This document shows, in pieces, positions 44,462 to 59,200 of a DNA stretch of 64,000 bases. Within the stretch, counting starts at the first letter, position 1; the number at the start of each line of letters is the position of its first letter. The notes beneath the pieces are model-generated. The model was given only the letters and a program-made list of their open reading frames with translations, searched no databases and was not told where the DNA came from. The translations under genes and the position numbers were made by a program. This DNA is from Tricholomella constricta (lineage: Eukaryota; Basidiomycota; Agaricomycetes; Agaricales; Lyophyllaceae): the NCBI GenBank assembly GCA_013368375.1, contig JAACJP010000047.1, positions 248,001 to 312,000 on the forward strand, read 5' to 3'.

Positions 44462-44920
44462 TCAAGCACGAGCATAAAATTTGATCCAGAACGGCACCGT
44501 CTTCGTGCTCATGATCCTCTGGATATGCCTAATATACTCCACGTCCGTCGCCAGGCCCAGACCTTCCGTCGAAAGATTCGACGAGATAACGATTCCAATG
44601 TACACCGACTGATCGAAGCCGTCATCATCTCTGGGAATAGCTCCCACATGACACCACTTGGGTAATCTTTTCAAGACCTCAGTTATGGCGCTGATGCATC
44701 TGCGCGAGCACGGGTGTTCCCGTTTGTGGGGGCATGTCGGCTTATTGATATCGAGCCAGCTTTCCTGTTCTTTGAATGTAAACGGGAGGACAAGGTCCAT
44801 GTGAGGTACGAGCCTGCCAGCTCTGCGGTCTTTATTGAACAAAGGTGGCGGTGCGGGGAGAACGAGAGGAGGTTCGCTGTCGGACTGATTTGGTCGACCG
44901 TCGTTGGGGGCAGGTGCCAT
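44462..44920 (-). CDS. Hypothetical protein, tandem copy 1
   Basis: 152 residues, starting MAPAPNDGRPNQSDSEPP (Pro-rich). No family recognised. The C-terminal half, DVEYIRHIQRIMSTKTVPFWIKFYARA, looks folded, and a VIPRDDDGFDQSVYIG-like segment precedes it; there is no signal peptide or membrane helix. The ORF is about 90% identical to the next gene (45540-46001), and the homology extends into the upstream flank. An upstream 5' exon is possible because an acceptor-like ACTCACAG precedes the start, but my trial join produced a stop, so the ORF alone is called. Region 44230-44461 separates it from PUF6's 3' end and holds both terminators. Confidence 0.55.
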   Translation of the reverse strand: MAPAPNDGRPNQSDSEPPLVLPAPPPLFNKDRRAGRLVPHMDLVLPFTFKEQESWLDINKPTCPHKREHPCSRRCISAITEVLKRLPKWCHVGAIPRDDDGFDQSVYIGIVISSNLSTEGLGLATDVEYIRHIQRIMSTKTVPFWIKFYARA

Positions 44921-45539
44921 TTGGCCATCATCGATTGGGTTGCTCCTGTGAGTCGTAGACTATGTGTGAGCTCGTAGAAATCATTTGTTGTTGTGCAGGC
45001 ATACAACTCACATATTCCAACTTCCAGGTTGCTCGCAGTGGGACGAGATGCTGAAACATGTGAATGACAGCTGGTCTTCATATAAATGCCTCGTAGTATT
45101 ACGTCTTCATCCGCATGTCAGGGAGGGCCGCCTGATGGTGTCAAATACTAGATCCGAAAATCCCAATTTTGCGATTCCTGTCCTCGTCAATATTTCCGGT
45201 TTTCGTACTCATCAGAATCGGGTGCCTCCAGCCGGAGGTTAGGGAATTGCTCAGGAGGATGAAATCCGATGGATGGATGGATAATGTCCAAGAGAGGCGA
45301 GTAATATTTGTACTTATAGTACGGAATGAACGTGTAGATTTTCAGTCTTTAACGTCAAGGAGGCAGCCTGGCATCGCAGAACGACGAAGCATCCATCATA
45401 GCTTTGTCTCTGGAATGCGCCGCGGATATCGAAACATTACCTGATTTCTGAAAGCTCAGTATGAAGAAACCGCCATGGATGAACTTCAAAATTTGCTATA
45501 AAGAACATCAAAATTGGATTCAATCATCGAAACTCGGCC

Positions 45540-46001
45540 TCAAGCACGAGCATAAAATTTGATCCAGAATGGCATCGTCTTCGTGCTCATGATCCTCTGG
45601 ATATGCCTAATATACTCCACGTCCGTCGCCAGGCCCAGACCTTCCTTCGAAATATTCGACGAGATAACGATTCCAGAGTACACCGACACATCGAAGCCGT
45701 CATCATCTCTGGGTATTGCTCCCACATGACACCACTCGGGTAATCTTTTCAAGACCTCCGTGGTGGCGCTGATGCAAAGGCTGCGCGTGCACGGGTGTTC
45801 CCATTTGTTGGTACATGTCAGCTTATTGATATCGAGCCAGCTTTCCTGTTCTTCGTATGTAAACGGGAGGACAAGGACCATGTAAGGTACGAGCCTGCCG
45901 GCTCTGCGGTCTTTATTGCACAAAGGTGGCGGTGCGGGAAGAACGAAGGGAGGTTCGCTGTCGGATTGATTGGGTCGATCGTCGTTGGGTGCGGGTGCCA
46001 T
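45540..46001 (-). CDS. Hypothetical protein, tandem copy 2
   Basis: 153 residues, one more than copy 1 after a 3-nt insertion (TRSLCIS vs SRRCIS region). Most substitutions keep the frame, and the C-terminus is nearly identical, which suggests that both copies code for protein. No function is recognised. Region 44921-45539 upstream of copy 1 contains only promoter-like DNA and a few short ORFs. Copy 2's own upstream region runs to 46579 and is shared with the divergent gene at 46580. Confidence 0.55.
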   Translation of the reverse strand: MAPAPNDDRPNQSDSEPPFVLPAPPPLCNKDRRAGRLVPYMVLVLPFTYEEQESWLDINKLTCTNKWEHPCTRSLCISATTEVLKRLPEWCHVGAIPRDDDGFDVSVYSGIVISSNISKEGLGLATDVEYIRHIQRIMSTKTMPFWIKFYARA

Positions 46002-46579
46002 TTGGCCGTCATCAATTGGGTTGCTCCTGTGATTGTATAGGCTATGTGTGAGCTCGTAGAGATCGCTGCAGGCATGCGACTCACATCAAGGTTGTTTATG
46101 GTGGTTGGGATGTTGGAGTATCGATGGATGGATGAATGGATGCCACTGCCAGCTGATCCTTATATATATGCCCGTGTGTTGATTACGTTTTCATCCGCGT
46201 GCTTGGGATTTGTTTGTCTCTTTCATATTGCATCGGCTGACTCGACAACATGTTGTCACCTTTTGTTGTCTGAACCCTCCACCTCGGCAGTACAACGGAC
46301 AATCAAACAAAATGTGCTGTCAGCTGACACCCTTGTGTTAATAACGACAGTGTCTTGTTCTCCGTTACAACTGACCCTGGTTTCTTGTTCAAGATTCTTG
46401 TTTGCTTGTACTGAGGAGAGTATTCTTTCTTCTGCTCAATCTGGTAACAATAGAACTCTGAGAGGTACATGTGATTCATCCCTTGTTATACGAACAACAA
46501 CGGGAGTACTATATAAACTCCCGGGTCTGCGAGTCGGTCATCAATTTCCTCTGGATAACTTCTACCAAGTCCTACGAAA
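46002..46579. promoter_or_regulatory. Divergent intergenic region
   Basis: 578 bp between tandem copy 2 (minus) and the 417-residue gene (plus). A TATA-like TACTATATAAACTCC is at 46506-46520, about 65 bp before the plus-strand ATG, a strong core-promoter candidate. It contains GATGGATGGATGAATGGATG repeats near 46124. Confidence 0.6.
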
Positions 46580-47833
46580 ATGTCAACCATCAGCGACGAG
46601 TGGCAACATATTACCGGTCCCAACGCTTATGCACAATTGGCCGTCGCATCGTGCATAGCTCATAGTGGATTTTTCAACACGCGCAGGCTGGAATGCTTGT
46701 GGTACGGATTCTGGCACAGGTGTCTCGAAATATTGGTGGCCAATCTCGGACCAAATATGCTCATTGAGCCCCAGTTGGAATTAGATGTCTTCCAAGTTAT
46801 ACACGACAAATCCATCAAGCTGGATGACTCAATCTCGACCCTTCCCCAATCCAAAGCGACAAAAGGCATCCCTGACTTCGGCGTCCTTGTTGCTCTCATC
46901 AAATCTCGTTCCGATAAAACCAGAATAACCTCAGACACTATCTTTGACCACTACACTGCCTGGGATGTATTGAAAGCCAAACGTATGAAAATAGGAATCC
47001 TGATGGAAATCAAGAAGGGCCCAACTCGCTCTCAACCTAACGCGGAAGTTTTCTTCAAAGATCTTGAATTCTGGCAAGGACAGGCCGCCAATGCCTTGAA
47101 TGACCAGGTCACCAATGCTTTTACCTGTTACCCGCAAAATGAGCGGTTCATCCTTATGGCGTGTAGCGGAGAGTGGTGGAGGTGGAAACTTGCTGTGGCT
47201 GAAGACTATGGAATCCATAGAGATGGGCTACCTCCTCGACGTGTGGCTCTTGATGCACCTGAGTTCCAGGAGGCAATAGAAAGACAGAAGCAGAAGAAGA
47301 AGCAGGCGCAGCAGGCGCAACAGGTGCAACAGGTTCAGCAGCAGCAGAATGAGGAAGATACGCCGGTAAGAGAAAGAGGGGGGACAGATCGTTATAACAT
47401 GCGAGCTATCAAAGCCAAGGTTACAGAAGCGGACGTTGAAGGCTCTGACGCAAACGATTTGATCCCACATGCCAATCAAAGGCGCAAGGCCAAGGTTGGA
47501 TATGTTGCGAAAAAGGCTGACTTCTACCGTCATACGCCCGCAGGTCTTCCCAGAATGCAAAGGCTCCTGACGGACACTGAAATGGAAAACGAGGACCTTC
47601 ATCGAAAGGATTGGTCCGGTTACATTCTTTTTGGGAACGCAGTCTCTGACCAGAACCTGTCATACGTCCGACGCTTTCTGAAAAAAACTGAAGAAAGCAT
47701 CTACGAGTCCAACTTCGAAGAAACAGAGGAAGACGATGCAGAACCAGCGACAGAGGAAGAAGGTGAAGAATCACATACAGATGCAGGAGAAGGTGAAAGA
47801 TCAGATACAGGGGAGGAAGATGAAGAAGTTTGA
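46580..47833 (+). CDS. Hypothetical protein with PD-(D/E)XK-like motif, Q-rich linker and acidic tail
   Basis: Single-exon, 417 residues, strong TATA-like box upstream. The first ~230 residues look globular. Within them, IPDFGVLVAL (Pro98-Asp99) is followed 43 residues later by ILMEIKKGP (Glu143-Ile-Lys145), the spacing and hydrophobic setting of a PD-(D/E)XK nuclease core; a Glu-containing helix upstream (about 40-75) could complete it. This is a motif match only. Residues 233-256 are Lys/Gln-rich (KQKKKQAQQAQQVQQVQQQQ). The last ~45 residues are almost all Glu/Asp/Ser/Thr. I do not recognise a named family, though similar lineage-expanded proteins occur in mushrooms. It has no introns, unlike most neighbours. 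Confidence 0.65.
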   Translation: MSTISDEWQHITGPNAYAQLAVASCIAHSGFFNTRRLECLWYGFWHRCLEILVANLGPNMLIEPQLELDVFQVIHDKSIKLDDSISTLPQSKATKGIPDFGVLVALIKSRSDKTRITSDTIFDHYTAWDVLKAKRMKIGILMEIKKGPTRSQPNAEVFFKDLEFWQGQAANALNDQVTNAFTCYPQNERFILMACSGEWWRWKLAVAEDYGIHRDGLPPRRVALDAPEFQEAIERQKQKKKQAQQAQQVQQVQQQQNEEDTPVRERGGTDRYNMRAIKAKVTEADVEGSDANDLIPHANQRRKAKVGYVAKKADFYRHTPAGLPRMQRLLTDTEMENEDLHRKDWSGYILFGNAVSDQNLSYVRRFLKKTEESIYESNFEETEEDDAEPATEEEGEESHTDAGEGERSDTGEEDEEV

Positions 47834-49686
47834 CCTTATTTTTGGCTGGCTGTGGCCGTCGGGGCGTGCCACCCTTCAATGGTTTTGTTGTTTCAAGTTG
47901 CTTTGTTTTTTGTCAGTGCCTCGTAGCCCAATTTGTATACTATGTGGTGTTTGGATTTAATACATTATCATGTCCCCCTCTCAATGATCACAGAAGATCT
48001 CTCTATTGCACATTACTGGTGGCAAGCCGCACGTAAGCAGACATCTGGACTTTACTGATGGATTCTACGTTTGTCACCTCTTACAGTGGCGTCCACACAC
48101 TTGTTCTGTTCCTTTTTCATGTGTGTCCTTGTTGGTGGGAAAGACGAGATCCACCACACGTACGAGCACGCCAACCCTTGATTATGATTGAACAGCGGTG
48201 GATTGAAGAGAGTCAGGGGAGGTTCCGCGGACTGATCGGCTTAAATATCTGGATGAGGGTGCCTTGCGGAGTCACACCGTCATAAGGCGTGGGCTGTGTT
48301 GTAGGCGCTACAAGGGCTCCCGTCAATGTGCCTAAGAGTTGATTTAGCAATGCGAATGGGATGCTGAATGTATGTGACTCACTTCGAATATCATAAGGCG
48401 TCAATTTGCCATGGCCACTTGTCGAAGCTGTTGTAAGATACGAGAAATGTTCGGATGTTATTTTCTAATGTCCCCCTCCATGCCCTATACACGCCTTGTA
48501 CACGCCAAACTGTCCTATACAGGACCTCGCATAGAGTCGCATGATAATTACTGAACGCGTATTTCAATATAGAAACGATGAACAGTGTCACGGCGGGAAA
48601 TGCCCATCATGAACTCAACAAGAGTAGTAAACAGTGCTAATCTTGTCCTCCATTGCTCCTCCTGATACCCTGAAGTCAAATTGTTTTTTCAAACTCGTCT
48701 AGCGCTCAACTTACTTTATATATACCGCACTGGCAATGGCAAATATCAGCTTGCGCTGTGTGAGGGAGGAGTTCATAGATGCTGCGTCCGTCGCCACGTG
48801 GTGTGATGTCGTTTGCCTCCGTGCTTCAACACATTTACTTCAAACAAATCGCAGGCTGGGAAACCATACATATGCATATATATTACGAGACTTCAAATTT
48901 TCAGCTGTCATAAGATTTTACTCCTTAAAGATCCGGCGTGTATACGCCTTATTGATACAAGCGCGCCTCGCGATGGAGCTGACAGGTATCTGATTTCATC
49001 AGGCTTAGGATATTAGTAGTCCTTATATATGTAGTTCAAAGTTAAGGGAGTACGTTCGAAATGAAAGGGGCGAAGCTATCTAGTTCATTAAGGGGAATAC
49101 GTAGTTCGTTATAAAATAGAAGGACGGTGACACCTCGGGGGCAAAAAGAAAAAAGTGTATGGACTGCGAGCCTCTCGGCTCGCTGGCAATAAAGAGTGTT
49201 GATATGTGTATTTGCGTATGCTTTGATACCATGTATTCGTTAGACAAGAGGGCAGAAGACAACGGGGGGGAGGAGGAGGGGAGAGGCAAGAAACAGGAGG
49301 CAGAGACAGACAGTTCAATCGGGCGTGTTCAAAAATGGGGAAGCAGTGACGAATGGATGAGTCAAGTAGCAAGAATGAGAGGAGTCAAGTATAAGGGGAT
49401 ACAGGCAGGAACCGGGAGCCGTAAGCCAGAGAAAAACGGAATGTGTGAGTAAGTAAGTACTTCAGGAGGGAAGAGTCCCACCCACACGCACGCATATAAT
49501 TATTTTACACGTGCGTTGCGTGTACGGCATTAAACGATCTGCACGCGCACGGACGAGCGTGGCGGCGAGTAACACGTATGACAGACGGATGAATGGATGA
49601 TTGAAATTGAGTGGGTGGGTGCAAGCAAGTGCGGGTGATGGCGGAGATCCTGCGCTGCGTGGGGTAATTCAAAGTGATAGGAGTCA
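47834..49686. other. Intergenic region with a degraded repeat copy
   Basis: 1.85 kb between the PD-(D/E)XK-like gene and NAP1. Apart from the relic at 48050-48300 it holds no supported gene. A purine-rich stretch (GGGGGGGAGGAGGAGGGGAGAGG) lies near 49264-49286. Confidence 0.45.
48050..48300 (-). pseudogene. Degenerate third copy of the tandem hypothetical gene
   Basis: By eye this stretch aligns with the 5' coding part of 45540-46001: a TTTTTCATGTGTGTCCTTG block, GTACGAGCACGCCAACCC, then TTGAACAGCGGTGG and GGAGGTTCCGCGGACTGATCGG correspond in order to blocks at 45849-45975. Frames are broken and identity is perhaps 60%. It lies on the other side of the 417-residue gene. Confidence 0.45.
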
Positions 49687-51201
49687 TCACTGGGTCTTGC
49701 ATTCCTCCGGGTTGACGTTTGCAGCGGCACCTCCGCGGCCTTTTGGTGGCGCGCGGCGGCGAGCGGGCACGTCTGCGTCCGAATCGGATTCCTATCAATC
49801 ATGATGAGTATGCATATGGGCGAGTCCAAAGATGCAAAGGAAGCTTACGTCTTCGAATGCGCCCTCATCGATTTCATCGTCGTCCTCGTCATCAAAGTCA
49901 TCGTCGTCCTCATCCATCACTTCGTACTCCAGCGCCTTGCCAGTGAAGTAGTCGACGGCACGCGGGATGACCTGGAAGACGGGTGAGATTATGATTGAAT
50001 GTAAAGAGGAAATGGGAAAATGTACCTTCTCTTTGAGGTCCTCGCCGATCTGATAGTCCATCTCCAGCTTCTCTTCGATCTCCTCCAGGTCCTCGTCGTC
50101 GATTTCGCCATTCTCGATGGCATCATCTGCAGGGGGCACGGGCGGAGTGAAGAAGTTGAAGAACGATTCCGTAGGCCGTGCCTTGCGCACCAGCCGTGTG
50201 CGGTTCGTGTCTAGAAAGAATCCGATGCGCCATCAGCGATGGCATATGAAGGGGAAAAAATTGAAAACGTACTCTTATTGCGCTGTTTCTTGATCTCGAA
50301 CTCCTTGGTTAGATCCTTATCCTCCTTCCACCTGATCTCGGTCCCGATCGCGCGATCGTACACGAAATCGCCCGAGTAGCCGACCTCCTCTTGGTAGACG
50401 TATGTCTTCTCGAGCAAGTCGTTCTCAAAGTATTCGTTCGGGCTGAAGACAAAGATGAGCTTGAAACCAGGCTTGGGCTCGGGGCCCGAGTCGTCGAGGT
50501 ACTCGATGCGGATGTCGATGAGGTGCTTGAGTGCACCGGCATCGCGCTCGGTGATGAGCTCTTCGAGCCCGACGTGGTTCCGGAGTGCGGTAAGCCAGAA
50601 CTCGGGGATGCCGGAAGCAGTGGGTGCGGTGTCTTTGGGGAGTGGCGTGTATTCGTCGTCGTCTTTGATCGAGTACTTTTCGCCTGCCTCGATCTCCTCT
50701 AAAGTGGGAACGGTGGCACCCGATATGATGGCATTACGCCGCTCGTACAAAGGCGTCTGCAGGGCAAGGTACTAAAAGGCGAATGAATGAATGGCGGCGT
50801 AAGGAAACGCCAACACAGGCCAGCAGATCGCGAACCTTCTTCTCGAGCTCGAGACACTCGCGCTTGTACTGGTTTTGTAGCTCGTTCTGCTTCACCTGCA
50901 CGCCTTTGAGCGCCTCCACGCTCAGCTTGACCTCGATCGGGAGGCTCTCGAGGTAACCCGAGCTCCTTCCAACGAGCCCAGCGAGCTTGCCGTGGACCAT
51001 CCCCAACATTTTTTGCTGGAAACCACTCAGCTCAGACTGCTCAGCATCTTCACCATCGTCCTGTTCGTTATCTTCAGTGATATCAGGGACAGTTGGACGC
51101 GAGAGACCGAGGGCAATGGGGGCCTGGTTGAGTGGCGTATTTTGTGGCGTAGGCGCCGTGATGTTCGATGTGTTGGAGGAGATTGGAACGTTGGACGACA
51201 T
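49687..51201 (-). CDS. NAP1: Nucleosome assembly protein NAP1
   Basis: Histone H2A-H2B chaperone acting in cytoplasm and nucleus. Five exons give 425 residues: 50836-51201, 50273-50771, 50026-50210, 49849-49971, 49687-49791. The start at 51201 (MSSNVPISS) is chosen over an upstream in-frame ATG at 51279. Landmarks are the dimerisation helix (LPIEVKLSVEALKGVQ...ELEKKYLALQTPLYERR), PEFWLTALRNH, GFKLIFVFSPNEYF, IGTEIRWKEDKDLT, ESFFNFFTPP, IGEDLKEKVIPRAVDYFTG, and an acidic C-terminal tail (DEDDDDFDDEDDDEID). The last residues are Arg/Gly-rich and end CKTQ, a possible CaaX-type prenylation box as reported for some NAP1 proteins. Family length is normal. Confidence 0.95.
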
Positions 51202-51639
51202 TTTTAGTGGCGAGAGAGGTTGCGAGATTGAATAGATAAAAAATCGCCCAACATCCAATAATTGGCGGAGTTTCGGCATCCTCCGACCACTGACTAAACG
51301 TGTCCTTTACGGCGAGTCGGGCCCAACAGGCAATGATTTCTCTACATCCACTGGGCGTCCTTTACGTCCAGGTCATCATGAGGCAAATTCTGAAAGCTGA
51401 GCACCGAATGAGCTGCAACGCGTCGAGACGCCCCAAGTGGAAATGGGATCTGAAAGGACCGAAACACGCATCACGCATGGCTTCGAAAGTTCTCTTCAAG
51501 GAACACTTGGAATCGCAGCTCCATATCCATGCATACCATGCATTACGTTTTTTCTTTTCTTTTTTCGCAGTATATAAATTTGATAGGTAGAATAAACTCA
51601 TTATTAGTCAAATTAAGCTTGCCCCGAAAGACCCAAGAA
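51202..51639. other. Intergenic region between NAP1 and chitin synthase
   Basis: 438 bp containing the NAP1 promoter and chitin synthase terminator. A pyrimidine-rich TTTTTTCTTTTCTTTTTTC run is at about 51548-51566. No gene is supported. Confidence 0.5.
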
Positions 51640-55118
<3,479 letters not shown>

Positions 55119-56228
55119 GGCAGCGCAGCTGCGAAAAAGAACGTCCAGCGATCGGGGTGGGTGAACACAGTGGGGGGCGTCAAGCTCCTCAAGGAGCCGA
55201 AACGATGGGGCTCTGCCATAAATGCATATTTTGGACGGGGTTGGAAACCACGCACAGCCCCTTGAACCTAGAAAGTTTTGATGTGGATCACGGATTCATC
55301 AAAGATGGGCCCTTTCGATCATATCGTTTGCGATCCCGACGTTTCAGAAATGCAGTCAGCGCTGCGTAGTCTGCGATGAAGAATGTAGCGTAGTAGCTAG
55401 CATGGATGTTGTCTGCATTGAAGAGGCGGGACCAAGAGGTAGTAGCATGGTGAGCTATGAAGGGAAATCAAGATGAAAAAACATTGCACACGACTAGTTA
55501 AAAATCCTTGAAGCGCCCTCGCTGAACCAAAGGTATCAGACACGAGAAGGGACCAAGTACACGGCAATGAGCGCATATTGTGCAGAAGGTTTGAGAGTCG
55601 AAACAGGTTTACACAGCGAACTTTGAACATTTCCTTCACAGTCACTAACAAAATCAAAATCACTTACGTCGTCAAGTGACCGGTCACTTCGCGTGACCCC
55701 CGTGTGTTTCTATGACCAAATGGCAGAATGTGCATGGGCAAGGAGGCGGCCGAATCTAAGTCGACATCGCAATCAAAACCATTTGAGGGCACTCCTTTGT
55801 GTTTCTAACACTGAGGATCAGGGAACGACAAATGCAGCAAGGCAGGTGAACGACGAGCACAGCTGTGCGACACAGAGAAAGCGCCGCCAAGGGTAAAGGA
55901 CAGGGAAGAGGTTTCTTTTGGATGCTTCATCAAAAGTATCTGAATCGATATTCAGGAAGCGCGGCACAAGTCGACAATCCCCAATGATAGTCGAAATGAT
56001 CTTCAGCTACCGACGCGGTTTGGACGCGGTAGAAAGTTCACAATATGACGTCGGGCTCCGAGAGACTGTGTCATCCACTTATGATAAATTGCGCCTTTCA
56101 TTGGACACAAAGCAAGAATGTGAGCTGAAAATGGAAGCTGAGGACTCACTGACACATCGCTCAGCTCCCAGTTGGCCATGGGAGTGCATTGCGCATTGTA
56201 AGAGAAGTCTCAACCACAACCTCACCCA
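55119..56228. other. Intergenic region upstream of the LINE
   Basis: 1.1 kb holding the chitin synthase promoter. ORFs of up to 118 codons (55918-56274) are present without recognised content; that ORF is cut by the LINE insertion, so it could be a broken small gene, but I see no homology. Confidence 0.45.
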
Positions 56229-56243
56229 GACACAGAAAGCCAT
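56229..56243. repeat. Target-site duplication, 5' copy
   Basis: GACACAGAAAGCCAT, identical to 59498-59512 immediately after the LINE poly(A). The last three bases (CAT) might be part of the LINE if microhomology was used, so the duplication is 12-15 bp. Confidence 0.9.
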
Positions 56244-59200
56244 CAAGCGGGATTCATCCCAGGACGACAAATAACGGACCAAACCAAACTTATTCGCCTC
56301 ATGATGCAATACGCAGAAGACACTTCACAAGATGGCCTGATAATAGCGCTGGACCAAGAAAAAGCATACGATAAAATAAAGCACGATTACCTGTGGAGGG
56401 CGTTACGAGAATTCGAGATCCCAGAAGATTTCATAAGTCCCATAAAATCCCTGTACGAGAATGCGGAGACGAAGATAATGATAAACGGGTGCTTATCCCA
56501 GCCCTGGAAAATAACAAGGGGTGTCCGCCAAGGCGATCCACTCTCATGTCTACTGTTCGACCTCGCCATCGAACCCCTAGCAGCCTCCATACGAGCGTCA
56601 AACCTGGAGGGTTTCAACATCCCTGGAAGCGGCGAAAGACTGATCACCAACCTATTTGCCGACGACACCACCGTCTTCATGTCAAAGAATGATAGTTTCG
56701 AAGACCTCACGAAAATCCTAGAAGAATGGTGCTTAGCATCCGGAGCAAAGTTCAACACGAACAAAACGGAAATAATACCGATCGGAACACCTACATTCAG
56801 ACAACAGGTTATCACGACGCGAAGCACCAAAACTGACCCCATGGCAGAGAAAATTCCTCCAAACATAAGCATCGCCCAAGAAGGAGAGGCGACACGTATC
56901 CTGGGAGCATGGTTCGGGAATGGTATCGATGCAGAAGGGCCCTGGTCGATAGTACTGGACAAGATAGAGACTAACCTTAAAAGATGGGATAGAAGTAAAC
57001 CCACCCTAGAAGGCCGACGCCTAATAATTAATATGGTAGTAGGTGGAATGACCCAGTATTTAACGCAGGTCCAAGGAATGCCAAAGAAGATTGAAACGAG
57101 GATCTCCAAAACGATTAGAGACTTCATGTGGAAAGATAAACGCGCGCCTGTAAGCGAATCAACCCTCTTCCTTAAGGCAGACGAAGGGGGGAAGGCACTC
57201 CTAGATATCGCAGCGAGAAACGAAGCCATCGAGGTAATGTGGTCCAAAAGGTACCTTAGTTTAGAGATGAACCGCCCACTATGGGCACTAGTAGCCGATG
57301 CATTGTTTGCACTGAAGACTCCCAAGTCGGAGAAGAGCGTAGATAAAAGAGTCCGGCTAAACATCTTCCTCCAATCATGGAAAACGGCCTCCACCGAGAG
57401 AGCAGGGGTATGTCCAGATCTACGAAGAATCCTCAATATAGCAAAGAAGTATAACCTGAGGCCGGAAGGCTTAGCATTCAGCAAGGACATCGTGCGACAA
57501 AGACCAATATGGTATCACTGCGATGCAGATACGAAGATTCGGAAGCTCAACCGAGGAACTAGTAGTGAATGCATGAAGAGTAAACGTGACGGGATTAACT
57601 CAGTTGGCCAAACGGAAACCCTAGCGAAGCTCCTTGAAAACCCGAACCATAGGGATAACAATTACTGCGCGTGCCCAGAGTGCGAAAATATGAGGTCAAT
57701 GGTGGGATGTGCACACCCCCACGAATGTGCGGTAAGAGCGAAGGCCCTCATTGATACTCTCCCACAGAAGTGGGACCCAAGAAGGGCGCCCATACCGCAT
57801 GAACAAAATACCCTCGAAGACACGGACCAGAACCCTGACGAGGAATGGACGACTTTCAAAAGCCATACAATAACAAACGGGTCCCTAAAAGACGTCTTTA
57901 GAATATTCACAGAGGGTGAAACGATAGGAACCCTTCCACGAACGCTATCTCAATCGGATGATGGCCCACAAGTGATAGCAGCTACGGACGGTTCATGCAC
58001 CAAAAACGGGCAGGACAACGCCTTCGCCGGAGCCGGGGTCTTCTACAATCTAAACAATGAGAAAAATATCAAAATAAAAGTTCCAAGTCATTACAAACCC
58101 TCAAATCAAATGGCAGAACTCCTAGTGTTGAAAGAGGCGGCAGAACACGCCCCGGAAGTGGGATGTCTCCACCTCGAACTGGACTCCAAATATGTAATTC
58201 AAAATGTCACAAGCCGCATAAGGACTCACGAAGACGAGGGATATACGAACACAGCAAACGAGGAACTTCTCAAACTCACCATAGCACGCTTGAGAGATCG
58301 AAAGACAACCACTAGAATAAAGTGGGTCAAAGGCCATAGCGGCCATGAAAGAAACGAAGGAGCAGATAGACTTGCTGATGAAGCCTCAAAAATGCCCCAG
58401 GACGGAAGAGTTAACACAGTTATCGACCCAACTCTGATAGCCTCCGGGGTAAAGCTCTCCTCCATGACCCAATCATTAGCGTACAAAGCGATAAGAAAAC
58501 TGAAAACAAAGAAAAACCCGATGACTAGAGTCAGGACCAAGGTGAACATTGAGAAAATAAAAGATTCCATAGAGGACGCCTTTCAGAAACGGCCGACGAC
58601 CCTAGCAATATGGAGAAGCATGAAAGGAAAGGACTTATCAAGACAGCAGAAATACTTCATGTGGATGGCCACCCATGACGCCTATATGGTAGGCTCGCAA
58701 TGGCAGAGGGATAACTTCTCAGATGAACAGAAGGAAAGAGCCATATGTAGTCACGATGGCCACCTGGAATCGATGGAGCATATACTCACAGGTTGTGAAT
58801 GCATAGGGCAATCGGAGATTTGGAGTGAAGTCGAAACCCTATGGGAAAAGAAAAAAGAAAACTCGTGGCGTGCCCCCTCACTAGGCCTAATCCTGGGATG
58901 CATGCTAGCAGAATTCAACAATGAGCGAGGAAGACCGATGAGCGGGTACTCGAGACTCTTTCGAATAATAATAATTGAATCTGCCTACCTCATATGGAAG
59001 TTGAGGTGCGAACGGACCATACAGAACGAAAATCAACCACACTCCAAAGCGGAAGTACTCGCGCGATGGCGTAAGGCAATTAACGATAGACTAGATCTAG
59101 ACAGACGCCTTACTGACAGAAAACTCAAGCACAGAGCACTGGCCGGTTTCATCGTCCAAGAAACGTGGAGAGGGGTACTCCACAATGAGAACGGACTCCC

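Larger units (their letters stand above)
44440..46090. repeat. Tandem gene duplication (units ~44440-45015 and ~45520-46090)
   Basis: Two direct repeats of about 570 bp, offset about 1,080 bp, covering the 152/153-codon ORFs and 50-100 bp of upstream flank including GAGCAACCCAAT and TGTGAGCTCGTAGA. The intervening DNA (45016-45519) is not repeated. A degraded third copy may lie at 48050-48300. Confidence 0.88.
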
